Position numbers and translations under genes: made by a program
Shown here: piece by piece, positions 6,700-14,700 of the stretch
How positions within the stretch are numbered: the first letter of the stretch is position 1
Layout of the letters: each line of letters opens with the position of its first letter
Source of the DNA: an uncultured Mycoplasmatota bacterium
GTDB taxonomy: Bacteria > Bacillota_I > Bacilli_A > RF39 > UBA660
Assembly (NCBI GenBank): GCA_900544625.1
Contig: UQVR01000003.1
Location: forward strand, 1-63,770
DNA: 63,770 nucleotides
Direction: 5' to 3'
Notes under the pieces: generated by a model
Database searches by the model: none
What the model was told of the DNA's origin: nothing
The model's input: only the letters and a program-made list of their open reading frames with translations

Positions 6700-8635
6700 A
6701 ATGGTTAGAAAGTTAAAAAAATCAAATAAAGCATTAAGATTTTTATATTATTTAGTTATGATTTTCTATGTAGTGGGACTAGTATTATTTATTAAAAGTC
6801 TATTAAGCCTAACAGGCATAGAAACAATGATAAGAACTATAGTAATAATATTTTTTATTATATATTTTTTACTTTATTCATTTATAAATTTACTAAATTT
6901 ACTTCGTAGAAAATACAAGGGAGTAATAATAAGCACAATATTTTCTTTATTATTTATACTTATCTTTTTTGTGGGGTCATACTACATAAATTATGTTTAT
7001 AATAATTTAAATAACATGCAAGAAAGTGATAAGATAACATATAATACATATCTATTAACTTTAAAAGAAAGTGAATTTAATAATAACAGTAAAATAGGGT
7101 TAATAAGTAGTAAAAGAGATAAAGATAATAACGAATTATCAACAAAATTATATAAAAATAAGAAATTAAAAAATGAAATTGTAGAATATGAAGATTATAT
7201 TAAATTGTTATTAGATTTATATAATAAAGAGATTGATGCAGTATTTGTGCCGGGGAACTTTGAGACTTTGTTTAGAAATGAAGAAGGATTTGAAAATATT
7301 CTTAATGATACAAAAGTAGTTTACGAATACAGTGAAAAAAAGAAAAATGAGGATTTAAACTTAGTTAGTGATAAAGATTTTAATGAACCATTAACATTTT
7401 TATTTCTAGGAGTAGATTCCGAAGGCGATGGGCTTAATGCTAATGCTGCCTTTAATGGAGATACCTTAATGCTTATGTCATTTAATCCTAAAACTCTAAG
7501 TTCAGTTCTTTTATCAATTCCAAGAGACACATATGTACCAATTGCATGTAATAATAATAGATATGCTAAGATTAATTCATCTGCAGCATATGGAACTGGT
7601 TGCGTAATAAGTACTATAAATAACTTTTTAAATATAAATATTGACTATTATGTCAAAATAAATTTTAAAGGTGTTGTAGATTTAGTTGATGCTGTAGATG
7701 GAATTGAAGTTGATGTTGAAGCACCAACATATATGGCCAATAAATATAATGGTAAAGTTTGTGAACAAAACAGTGATAGAGCGTGGGGAGATAAATTAGT
7801 TTGTATGGACCCAGGACGTCAAGTATTAAATGGTGAACAAGCTTTAGCATATGCAAGATGTAGACATATGTATATTGGTAGTGATTTAGATAGAGTAAAA
7901 CATCAACAACAAGTCGTAGAAGCTCTAGCAAATAAAGTATTACATTTTAATAGTATTAAAGAATTTCAAGATATATTAAATGCCGTAAGTAAAAATATTG
8001 CCACAAATATGGAAACTGATACAATTCTTTCAGGATATAATGTTGCTAAAAATGTTTTAGGAAATAAACTATCTGGTAAAGACTCATTAAATATTCAAAA
8101 AGCAACATTAGAAACATATAGTTTAAATGTATATGTTCCATCTCAAGGAAGAAATACATCAGCTCAAGGTTATTATGAAAGTAGTCTAGAAGATATAAAG
8201 AAAGCGTTTAATATAGTATTAGGAAAAGAAAAAGAAGAACCTATAAAAACATTTAGTTTTTCAGTTAATGAAACTTACGAAATATATCGTCCAGGAAAAG
8301 GTAAAAGAAGTGGGCAATCCGGAGCTTTACTTCCAAGCTTTATAGGAAAAACAATAAGTGAAGCCCAAGAATTTTGTAAAAATAACAATATCACTTTAGA
8401 TATAAAATATGTTGATAGTGGAAATGAACATTATAATAATCAAGTATCTGTTGGACTAATCGGAGATCAAAGCGTTCATAAAGATGTATTACTATCAACA
8501 GTTTCAAATTTAACTATATACGTTGTAAATAGTAAAACAACAAATAATAATTCAAACAATAATGCATCTAAAAGTACAGAAAATAAAAATGATAATAGTA
8601 AAAGTGATGCTATAATAAAAGGATTTATTGATTAA
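6692..8635 (+). CDS. LCP (LytR-CpsA-Psr) family ligase with C-terminal PASTA-like domain
   Basis: Three hydrophobic segments lie in the first 110 residues. Then comes the LCP catalytic domain: FLFLGVDSEGD near residue 236, LLSIPRDTYVPI, KINSSAAYG, and LNGEQALAYARCRH with GSDLDRVKHQQQV. These Asp and Arg residues bind the pyrophosphate of undecaprenyl-linked polymers. LCP enzymes attach teichoic acids or capsule to peptidoglycan. The C-terminus (about 545-615) reads LLPSFIGKTISEAQEF and later LTIYVV, the pattern of a PASTA domain, followed by an Asn/Ser-rich tail. The 647 aa length is longer than the usual 300-450 aa. PASTA modules are best known from PknB-type kinases and PBPs, so this fusion may help target the ligase to peptidoglycan. 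Confidence 0.9.
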   Translation: MNKMVRKLKKSNKALRFLYYLVMIFYVVGLVLFIKSLLSLTGIETMIRTIVIIFFIIYFLLYSFINLLNLLRRKYKGVIISTIFSLLFILIFFVGSYYINYVYNNLNNMQESDKITYNTYLLTLKESEFNNNSKIGLISSKRDKDNNELSTKLYKNKKLKNEIVEYEDYIKLLLDLYNKEIDAVFVPGNFETLFRNEEGFENILNDTKVVYEYSEKKKNEDLNLVSDKDFNEPLTFLFLGVDSEGDGLNANAAFNGDTLMLMSFNPKTLSSVLLSIPRDTYVPIACNNNRYAKINSSAAYGTGCVISTINNFLNINIDYYVKINFKGVVDLVDAVDGIEVDVEAPTYMANKYNGKVCEQNSDRAWGDKLVCMDPGRQVLNGEQALAYARCRHMYIGSDLDRVKHQQQVVEALANKVLHFNSIKEFQDILNAVSKNIATNMETDTILSGYNVAKNVLGNKLSGKDSLNIQKATLETYSLNVYVPSQGRNTSAQGYYESSLEDIKKAFNIVLGKEKEEPIKTFSFSVNETYEIYRPGKGKRSGQSGALLPSFIGKTISEAQEFCKNNNITLDIKYVDSGNEHYNNQVSVGLIGDQSVHKDVLLSTVSNLTIYVVNSKTTNNNSNNNASKSTENKNDNSKSDAIIKGFID

Positions 8636-8652
8636 GTTTCAATAAATCCTTA
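8619..8652. terminator. convergent terminator
   Basis: AAGGATTTATTG and CAATAAATCCTT form a perfect stem between the LCP gene and the convergent small gene. It can work for both strands. Confidence 0.8.
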
Positions 8653-9027
8653 TTTCTTTTTAATATTCTTCTTTCTTTTATTAGGGCTAACATAGCCATT
8701 TTTTCTTTTAGTTTGATTATTTGTTTTCTTTTTTGTACTAGTATTTTTATTATTATTTTTATTTTTTGCAGTACTATTTTTATTCGTGGTTTTTTTAGCA
8801 GTATTATTTTTCTTTGAAACTTTTTTAGTTTCTTTTGGGGCTTCAATAATCTTATCAAACTTAGTATTTGAGGACAGTTTTGAAGAGCCATTTTTTTCAA
8901 TTTCAAGTTTTTCTAGTTTACTTAATATAATCCACATTACACCAACTATAATAATTAATAAACATAATGAAATTAAAACAATTAAAATTATATCAATTTT
9001 ATCAAAATTCTTTTCCAAAATAATCAC
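8650..9027 (-). CDS. small membrane-anchored basic protein, 125 aa
   Basis: One hydrophobic segment (about residues 11-34) is followed by a long Lys/Asn/Thr-rich low-complexity tail with repeated KK, TAKK and NKN stretches. The tail is strongly basic and probably cytoplasmic or bound to anionic polymers. The start is GTG at 9027, with only a weak GAG-type ribosome site. A TATAAT-like box lies some 20 bases further upstream. Another minus-strand frame (8625-8906) overlaps it, but it lacks the membrane segment and looks like a shadow of the A-rich code. The family is unknown. Confidence 0.5.
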   Translation of the reverse strand: MIILEKNFDKIDIILIVLISLCLLIIIVGVMWIILSKLEKLEIEKNGSSKLSSNTKFDKIIEAPKETKKVSKKNNTAKKTTNKNSTAKNKNNNKNTSTKKKTNNQTKRKNGYVSPNKRKKNIKKK

Positions 9028-9072
9028 CCACTCAAATTAAATATATTATAATATAAAAAAGTAAAAAATAAT

Positions 9073-9127
9073 AGTGATTTTACATATATTTACTTTAAAT
9101 ACTGTAAATAATTTGAGTGATTTTACA
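9073..9127 (+). repeat. 12-bp direct repeat upstream of the glucosaminidase gene
   Basis: AGTGATTTTACA occurs at 9073-9084 and again at 9116-9127, 43 bases apart (about four helical turns). The second copy overlaps the end of the -35 box. A TTTAC / GTAAA inverted pair lies between them. This is a candidate regulator-binding site. Confidence 0.5.
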
Positions 9128-9141
9128 AAATTTGTTATAAT
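9113..9141 (+). promoter_or_regulatory. promoter of the dockerin/cohesin operon
   Basis: TTGAGT (9113-9118), 17 bases and TATAAT (9136-9141), followed by AGAAGGAGG before ATG 9172. Confidence 0.75.
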
Positions 9142-9171
9142 AAAAGTAATAGTGTAGAAGGAGGTCAAAAT

Positions 9172-10923
9172 ATGAAAAAAATAATAACATTAATTATTTT
9201 TATAGTGTCCTTTTTTTACATAAGTAATGTAAATGCAAGTTCTTATACACACAGAATAAAGATCTTAAATAATCAAACAAATCTAAGAAAAGACCCTGGA
9301 GGAACTGATGGAACAAGAATTGGTTTGCTTTACAGAAATGATTATTATGTTTTAAAAGATGATAAAATGTATGATGATATTAACAATCATAAAAGATGTA
9401 ATGGTGGTTGGTATCATATGACATATTATACTAATGTTGATGGCTATGTATGTAGTGATGATGTTGAACTTGTAATATCCTATAGTACTGATACAGAAAA
9501 ACCCACAACAGAATGTGAAAAAACTCTAAGTGAAGCTGGATTTCCTTCGAGTTACTGGGGAGGAATATGTAGTTTGAAAGAAAAAAATCCATCATGGACA
9601 TTTCAACCTGTTAAAATAGAATTAAATTGGGATAGTGTAGTAGAAAAAGAAAGTGAATGTGGAAAGAACTTTATTTCTAAAACAATATATGATGATGAAT
9701 TTTTTGATGATACATGTAACAAAACATCACCTGGAGGTTATGTAGCACCTTCCAAGATTGCTATAGCTTATTATATGGATCCAAGAAATGCATTTACTGA
9801 AAAATATGTTTTTCAATTTTTAGATCAATCATATGATGGAAATTTAAAAGATAATTACCCAAAAGCTGTTGAAACAATTCTTACCGGTACAGCATTTAAT
9901 GAATATCATACAAGTATAGGAAATAGTTTGAAAGACTTAATTATTGCAGGAAGTATTGATAAAGCAAGTCCAATATCAATAGCATCTAAAATGCGAGTTG
10001 AACTAGGTGTAGGCACAAGTCTTGAAAATTTATATAAAGGAATATACGGCGAATTAGAAAATCTTTATTATGGTTATTTTAACTTCTTTAATTTTGGTGT
10101 AACAGATGCATGTGTAGCCAAAAAAGGAACAACTTATTGTGGATTGAATTATGCTTATAAGTCTGGTTGGAAAGGTGTAGATGTTGCCATTAATGGAGGG
10201 ATAGAACAATTTTCAAAAGGTTATATTCAAAAAGGACAATACACTGGATATTTTCAAAAATTTGATGTTAATAAACTTGAAAATATTGCATCACACCAAT
10301 ATATGACAAATGTTTCTGGTGCAATGAGCGAATCAAGTACAGCATTTAGTGCCTATGAAAAAAATAATTTGTTAGACTTAAATTTAATATTTAAGGTTCC
10401 CGTATTTAATAATATGAACGCCACAATTACTAATAGTGGTAGTGGTGCAGTAGATAATCCCGAAGATAATGATTCTAAACCAAGTACAATACCAATAAGT
10501 ACGATTGTTACATCAAGTGGTTATAGATATACATCAAAATATATCTCAAATATAGCGGTTGGTACAGAAATAAAGGATGTAAAAAGTGATTTAGAATCAG
10601 TTGCAGGTAATGCTACAGTAAATATATCTGATAAAGATGGAAATTATGTAACAAGTGGAGTTATGAAAACTGGATATAAAGTATCAATAAATAATCAAAG
10701 TTCTACCGAAGTACTTGAAGTAATTATAAAAGGTGATACATCAGGTGATGGCGAAATAAATGCCCTAGATTTACTACAAGTTGTAAAATATATTTCTGGT
10801 TCATATACTTTAGAAGGAGCTTATAAAGAAGCTGCAGATACATCAGGTGATAATGAAATAAATGCCTTAGATGTTTTACAAATAGTAAAAAATATTTCTG
10901 GATCATACCAAATAATTCAATAA
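9172..10923 (+). CDS. secreted N-acetylglucosaminidase with SH3-like and C-terminal dockerin-type domains
   Basis: A signal peptide (residues 1-22) is followed by an SH3-like wall-binding region (about 25-85; LNNQTNLRKDPGG), a Clostridium-type linker (KNPSWTFQPVKIELNW) and a LytD/GH73-type glucosaminidase domain (about 200-400; SPISIASKMRVELG, NFFNFG), which cleaves peptidoglycan glycan strands. After a beta-rich linker domain the protein ends in two near-identical EF-hand-like repeats, DTSGDGEINALD (from about 522) and DTSGDNEINALD (from about 556), each followed by an LQ-VK-ISG helix. This is the duplicated calcium loop-helix of a type I dockerin, with Ser at position 3. The next gene encodes a membrane-anchored cohesin-like protein 13 bases downstream, so the two probably bind each other at the cell surface. 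Confidence 0.87.
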   Translation: MKKIITLIIFIVSFFYISNVNASSYTHRIKILNNQTNLRKDPGGTDGTRIGLLYRNDYYVLKDDKMYDDINNHKRCNGGWYHMTYYTNVDGYVCSDDVELVISYSTDTEKPTTECEKTLSEAGFPSSYWGGICSLKEKNPSWTFQPVKIELNWDSVVEKESECGKNFISKTIYDDEFFDDTCNKTSPGGYVAPSKIAIAYYMDPRNAFTEKYVFQFLDQSYDGNLKDNYPKAVETILTGTAFNEYHTSIGNSLKDLIIAGSIDKASPISIASKMRVELGVGTSLENLYKGIYGELENLYYGYFNFFNFGVTDACVAKKGTTYCGLNYAYKSGWKGVDVAINGGIEQFSKGYIQKGQYTGYFQKFDVNKLENIASHQYMTNVSGAMSESSTAFSAYEKNNLLDLNLIFKVPVFNNMNATITNSGSGAVDNPEDNDSKPSTIPISTIVTSSGYRYTSKYISNIAVGTEIKDVKSDLESVAGNATVNISDKDGNYVTSGVMKTGYKVSINNQSSTEVLEVIIKGDTSGDGEINALDLLQVVKYISGSYTLEGAYKEAADTSGDNEINALDVLQIVKNISGSYQIIQ

Positions 10924-10936
10924 AGGAGAGATTTAA

Positions 10937-12298
10937 GTGAAAAGAATAAAAAAATTTTTTATGGCAATGTTAATTGGTTTATTATTTCCATGTATAGTTA
11001 ATGCTGCAAGTGGAAGTATAAATATTGCATCTTCATCAACTGTGGTCGTAGGAAATAAAGTTACAGTAACAGTTACAATTTCCAGCGGAACTAAAATGGG
11101 AAGTTGGCAAATGTCATTAAATTATGATAAAAGTTATCTACAATTAACAAATAGTACAGCTAGAGATGGTGGAACTTTTATGATTGATTATGCTGAAGAT
11201 CCTGGAGTTTTGAAAAAAACTTACACGTTTACATTTAAAACATTAAAAAGTGGAACAACAAAGTTATCTGTTGATGGATATAGAGCATATGTATCAAGTG
11301 ACTTAAGTGCTTTAAGCCTATCCGCAAATACCAAACAAATAAGAATAATAACCCAGGCTGAATTAGAAGCAAGTTATTCCAAAAATAATAATTTAAGTGC
11401 CCTAGAAGTTGAAGGATTTACTTTAACTCCAGAATTTAAAACAGATATATTAGAATATTCTGTAGTGGTACCAGAAAATACTAAAGAAGTAAATATTAAA
11501 GCAACTGTGCAAGATAAAAGAGCATCAGTAAATGGAATTGGAACACAAGCAGTTAATCCTGGTGCTAATAAATTTTCCGTTGTTGTTAGAGCTCAAAGTG
11601 GAGCAGAAAAAACATATGTAATTAATGTTGAAGTAAAAGATGAAAATCCTATAAATGTAACAGTAAATGGTAAAAATTATACTGTAGTAAAAATTAAAGA
11701 AAATCTACCAGCTGCAAGTCTTTATACAGAAACCACAATAAATATAAATGGTTTTGAAATACCTGCTTATAAAAATGATAATACTAATTTAGTATTGGTG
11801 GGATTAAAAGATGAAGAAGGAAATATTTCATTATATATATATAATAAAGATAAAAATGAATACCAAGAATATAATGAAATTGGTGTTAATAAAATAACTA
11901 TTTATCCATTAACATCAACCGAAGAAATTAAAGGTTACAAAAAAGATACAATAACAATTAATGGTGTAAAAGTAGATGGATACTATTATACTAAAGATTC
12001 TGATTATGTAATTATTTATGGCATCAATGTAGAAACTGGTGATAAAGGATTCTACATGTATGATAAAAAAATGCAATCTTTAATAAAATATAATGATGAA
12101 TATATAATAGATTTAAGTAAAAAAATAGGACTATATTCATATATAATTATTGGTTTTAGTGGAGTATTTATTCTAATGATTATTATCATGATTGCATTAG
12201 CAAAAAAGAAATCTGGAAAGAAAAAGAACCAAAAACCAATTGAAAAAGAAATAAAGAAAAATGTCGACGAAAAAAATGTAATTGAAGAAATTAACTAA
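10937..12298 (+). CDS. membrane-anchored cohesin-like protein
   Basis: A signal peptide (1-23, cleaved after VNA) leads into a beta-sandwich of about 120 residues. It has the cohesin sequence flow: VVVGNKVTVTVTISSG, MGSWQMSLNYDKSYLQL, and YTFTFKTLKSGTTKLSV. A cadherin-like beta-sandwich follows (about 150-235; LSALEVEGFTLTPEF, YSVVVPENT, KTYVINVEV). Then comes an unassigned 150-residue beta-rich region, a transmembrane helix (about 400-420) and a short basic cytoplasmic tail. The start is GTG 10937 with AAAGGAGAG upstream. Because the preceding gene ends in a dockerin, this protein is the likely receptor that holds the glucosaminidase at the membrane. The cohesin assignment rests on pattern only; it could be another Ig-like adhesin. 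Confidence 0.8.
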   Translation: MKRIKKFFMAMLIGLLFPCIVNAASGSINIASSSTVVVGNKVTVTVTISSGTKMGSWQMSLNYDKSYLQLTNSTARDGGTFMIDYAEDPGVLKKTYTFTFKTLKSGTTKLSVDGYRAYVSSDLSALSLSANTKQIRIITQAELEASYSKNNNLSALEVEGFTLTPEFKTDILEYSVVVPENTKEVNIKATVQDKRASVNGIGTQAVNPGANKFSVVVRAQSGAEKTYVINVEVKDENPINVTVNGKNYTVVKIKENLPAASLYTETTININGFEIPAYKNDNTNLVLVGLKDEEGNISLYIYNKDKNEYQEYNEIGVNKITIYPLTSTEEIKGYKKDTITINGVKVDGYYYTKDSDYVIIYGINVETGDKGFYMYDKKMQSLIKYNDEYIIDLSKKIGLYSYIIIGFSGVFILMIIIMIALAKKKSGKKKNQKPIEKEIKKNVDEKNVIEEIN

Positions 12299-12425
12299 AA
12301 ATACTTTGAACAAGTTGAAAAATATGGTATGCTAAAAATGGATAAAACAATGAAAGAAAAATTAGATTTGATAGTCAAAATCCAGATGAAAACATTACTG
12401 CTTCAGTTAAATTGTTATTTGATTA
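12299..12425 (+). pseudogene. possible gene remnant
   Basis: Directly after the cohesin-like gene, one frame reads KYFEQVEKYGMLKMDKTMKE. After a frame change it continues FDSQNPDENITASVKLLFD to a TAA at 12423-12425. Both pieces look like protein code with normal composition, but no start or intact frame exists. It may be the frameshifted end of a lost gene. No family is recognised. Confidence 0.25.
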
Positions 12426-12453
12426 ACACTTGTTATAAGTGTTAATTTTTTTT
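12423..12453 (+). terminator. rho-independent terminator
   Basis: TTAACACTT / AAGTGTTAA with a five-base loop, followed by eight T. It closes the cohesin/dockerin operon. Confidence 0.85.
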
Positions 12454-12494
12454 GTACAATAAGTGTAAACAATATATATATTTTAAGAATGCCG

Positions 12495-12503
12495 TGTTAT
12501 AAT
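12495..12503 (+). promoter_or_regulatory. extended -10 promoter of the DUF3800 gene
   Basis: TGTTATAAT is a full extended -10 element (TATAAT 12498-12503). GGAGG follows before ATG 12529, and the -35 region is poor. Confidence 0.55.
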
Positions 12504-12528
12504 AGATTTTAGAATTAGCGGAGGTACT

Positions 12529-13257
12529 ATGCAAGAAATATATATAAATTTAGATGATTCAGGAAAATTAACTAAAAAAGAGCTAATAAGTGTTTACGGA
12601 GGTATTGTATTTTTGTCTAAGAAAGAAAAAGATAAATTTATAACAAAATACCGAAGCATTATAAATGATATAAAATGTAAATATTGTAAAAATAAAAGTA
12701 CTTGTAATAAAAAATGTCCGGAAATAAAAAACACTAATATAAAAAATAGTGATAAAAGAAGAATTATGAACTACATAAAAAAATATTTTGTTGTGGGACT
12801 AATTATAAACAATCAAAATGTTTATGATCATATTATTGAAAATAAAGCCGCTAAAGGAAGATTTATAGATTACTCATTAAGAAGAATGATAAAAGAAATA
12901 ATAAACAATCAAATAAGTAATCATAATATTTCTGAAAATAAACCCTTAAAAGTAGTGGTAAATATTGATGAACAAACTACAAAAAGTAATGGTTATTATA
13001 ATTTACATGACGGATTAGTTGAAGAACTAAAATATGGTATAAGTAATTTTAATTATGCATGTATATATAATCCGATAGTATTTAATGATTTAGATATTAA
13101 AATTTCTTATCAAGATTCTGGTAAAAGTTATTTAGTTCAAGCAGCAGACCTAATATCAGGAACTATTCGAAGAGGTGCATTAAATGCCCTAACTAATAAT
13201 GAAAATATTAACTATGCTTTAGATAATTTTATCAATTATAAAATTATTCTTCCATGA
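12529..13257 (+). CDS. DUF3800 family protein
   Basis: The N-terminal YINLDDSGKL and the C-terminal QDSGKSYLVQAADLISGTI with its conserved Asp residues are the signature of DUF3800, a family predicted to have an RNase H-like fold and often found with mobile or defence genes. A four-Cys cluster (Cys 50, 53, 59 and 63) may bind a metal; similar clusters occur in part of this family. At 242 aa it is the usual size. It is a single gene with its own extended -10 promoter and GGAGG site. Nuclease activity is a family-level prediction only. A minus-strand RNA terminator abuts its 3' end. Confidence 0.82.
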   Translation: MQEIYINLDDSGKLTKKELISVYGGIVFLSKKEKDKFITKYRSIINDIKCKYCKNKSTCNKKCPEIKNTNIKNSDKRRIMNYIKKYFVVGLIINNQNVYDHIIENKAAKGRFIDYSLRRMIKEIINNQISNHNISENKPLKVVVNIDEQTTKSNGYYNLHDGLVEELKYGISNFNYACIYNPIVFNDLDIKISYQDSGKSYLVQAADLISGTIRRGALNALTNNENINYALDNFINYKIILP

Positions 13258-13281
13258 AAAAAAGCTACTTAAAGTAGCTTA
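13257..13281 (-). terminator. terminator of the minus-strand small RNA
   Basis: AAGCTACTT / AAGTAGCTT forms a perfect stem. The T run is present only on the minus strand (A run at 13257-13263), so it ends a minus-strand transcript and not the DUF3800 gene. Confidence 0.85.
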
Positions 13282-13368
13282 ATCCCAGTTAGCATGGCGT
13301 ACATAAAAGCACGCTTAATTATAAATAATCAAAATCTAACTATCGACCTGACAAGATTTCTCTCCGGT
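13262..13368 (-). ncRNA. candidate small noncoding RNA, about 110 nt
   Basis: A consensus promoter on the minus strand (13375-13403) and a strong terminator (13257-13281) bracket about 110 nt with no open frame. On the RNA strand, AAUC/GAUU and AGUUAG/CUAACU pairings enclose two hairpins, one of them GCGUGC-uuuuau-GUACGC. The 5' part reads ACCGGAGAGAAAUCUUGUCAG. A GUCAGGUC string recalls SRP RNA, but the GGAA tetraloop and AGCAG motif are absent. I could not match it to a known riboswitch or RNA family. It lies alone, with the tagO-like gene divergent from it, so it is more likely a trans-acting RNA than a leader. Confidence 0.65.
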
Positions 13369-13374
13369 AATTTA

Positions 13375-13403
13375 ATACTACACTAAATGAAAACATTTGT
13401 CAA
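13375..13403 (-). promoter_or_regulatory. consensus promoter of the minus-strand small RNA
   Basis: On the minus strand, TTGACA (13398-13403), exactly 17 bases and TAGTAT (13375-13380). It is one of the best promoters in the window, and it points away from every nearby plus-strand gene. Confidence 0.85.
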
Positions 13404-13507
13404 TAATTATGGCTAATATTATTAAATGAACTTTATGGATTTACAATAATTATTTATCTTTTGCTATTATCACACATATATTTCTTTTATTTTTATCAAA
13501 ATTAGGT

Positions 13508-13527
13508 TATAATAATTGTACGAGGAG
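13508..13527 (+). promoter_or_regulatory. -10 box and RBS of the tagO-like gene
   Basis: TATAAT at 13508-13513, with a poor -35 region, and GAGGAG at 13522-13527 nine bases before ATG 13537. If this is the promoter, the leader is very short. Confidence 0.5.
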
Positions 13528-13536
13528 TAAAGTTAT

Positions 13537-14583
13537 ATGAATTTAGTAGTAAATAATCATAATGTTTTTTTAATAGTTTTTGTAACTTTTTTAGTTAGTG
13601 TATTATTAGTTCCTATAGTAAAAAAAGTTGCTAAACACATTGGAGCAATGGATGTTCCAAATGCCAGAAAAGTTCATAAGGTTCCAATGCCAAGACTTGG
13701 GGGATTAGCAATCTATATTGCCTTTTTATTCGGTTATATTTTATATGGTCAAATAAGCACGCAAATGATATCAATTTTAATAGGAAGCTTCCTTCTTATA
13801 ATCGTCGGAATTTTTGATGATATTAATTCAGTTCCAGCTAAATATAAATTTTTAGTTCAAATTGTTGCAGCAGCAATTGTTGTAATATATGGCAAATTAG
13901 GATTCTCTGAATTAACAGTATTTGGATTATCATTTCATTTTCCAATGATTATAAATGATATTTTAGCGATATTTTTTATAGTGGCAATTACAAATGCAAT
14001 AAACTTAATTGATGGTTTAGATGGTTTATCAAGTGGAATAAGTGCTATTTATTTTTTAACGATAGCCATAATAGCATTAATAACTAATAAAATAGGTGGA
14101 ATAGATATTATATTATCATTAATCATGCTTGGTGCAACATTAGGATTTTTATTTCATAATTTTCCACCAGCAAAAATATTTATGGGAGATACAGGTAGTT
14201 TATTTCTAGGTTTTATGATTTCTGTTATAGCCCTATTAGGTTATAAAGTTACAACATTTACATCATTAGTAGTTCCAATAGTAGTACTCGCTATACCGAT
14301 ATTTGATACGTTATTTGCTATTTTAAGAAGATTATTAAAAGGACAAAGTATTGCTGAAGCTGACAAAGAACATTTTCATCACCAATTATTAAAAATGAAA
14401 TATAGTACAGTGGCCAGTATATTAATTATTTATGCGATTGATATTACATTTGCAGCCGTATCAATACTTTATGTACTCGGAGATAATCAATTAGCAATAG
14501 CGATATATGTAGTACTAATGATTCTATTATTATTTGTAATACTTAGAACAGATATATTATTTGAGCACAAAAAGAAAAAATGA
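13537..14583 (+). CDS. tagO: undecaprenyl-phosphate GlcNAc-1-phosphate transferase (TagO/WecA type)
   Basis: This polytopic protein of 348 aa with about ten membrane segments transfers GlcNAc-1-phosphate from UDP-GlcNAc to undecaprenyl phosphate, the first step of wall teichoic acid and many other surface polymers. Family motifs are clear: MDVPNARKVHKVPMPRLGG near residue 40, the Asp-rich NLIDGLDGLSSG near 156, FMGDTGSLFLG near 212 and the cytoplasmic EHFHHQLL near 281. Start ATG 13537 has GAGGAG. It is followed by a terminator and then by the long polysaccharide operon, which also holds TagA-like and epimerase genes expected to work with it. Confidence 0.93.
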   Translation: MNLVVNNHNVFLIVFVTFLVSVLLVPIVKKVAKHIGAMDVPNARKVHKVPMPRLGGLAIYIAFLFGYILYGQISTQMISILIGSFLLIIVGIFDDINSVPAKYKFLVQIVAAAIVVIYGKLGFSELTVFGLSFHFPMIINDILAIFFIVAITNAINLIDGLDGLSSGISAIYFLTIAIIALITNKIGGIDIILSLIMLGATLGFLFHNFPPAKIFMGDTGSLFLGFMISVIALLGYKVTTFTSLVVPIVVLAIPIFDTLFAILRRLLKGQSIAEADKEHFHHQLLKMKYSTVASILIIYAIDITFAAVSILYVLGDNQLAIAIYVVLMILLLFVILRTDILFEHKKKK

Positions 14584-14608
14584 ATTTGTTCATTTTTTTT
14601 CTTTTTTT
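14575..14608 (+). terminator. rho-independent terminator
   Basis: AAAAAATGAA / TTCATTTTTT, overlapping the stop codon of the tagO-like gene, followed by a T-rich tail. Confidence 0.7.
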
Positions 14609-14643
14609 ATAACAATAATTCATTCTTTTAAAAATAAAATATG

Positions 14644-14686
14644 TTGACGTGTTCAAAAAAAAATGATAAAATCAAAATATGAACAC
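14644..14686 (+). promoter_or_regulatory. promoter with flanking inverted repeat (candidate operator)
   Basis: TTGACG (14644-14649), 17 bases and TAAAAT (14667-14672) make the promoter. GTGTTCA (14649-14655) and TGAACAC (14680-14686) form a perfect inverted repeat that starts at the -35 box and ends past the -10. A dimeric repressor bound here would block the polymerase. The winged-helix domain of the cytidylyltransferase encoded three genes downstream is an obvious candidate binder. Confidence 0.6.
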
Positions 14687-14700
14687 TAAAGGAGGAAAAT

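Noticed and set aside
8625..8906. Second minus-strand frame overlapping the small basic membrane protein
   Set aside because: It consists of Lys/Leu/Ile runs from the A-rich code, with no start signal; the 8650-9027 frame has a proper membrane segment.
10724..10906. Minus-strand frame with an internal repeat
   Set aside because: The repeat merely mirrors the two dockerin repeats on the plus strand.
13262..13368. SRP RNA (GUCAGGUC string) or a known riboswitch
   Set aside because: The GGAA tetraloop and AGCAG motif of SRP RNA are missing, and none of the riboswitch cores I know could be aligned.
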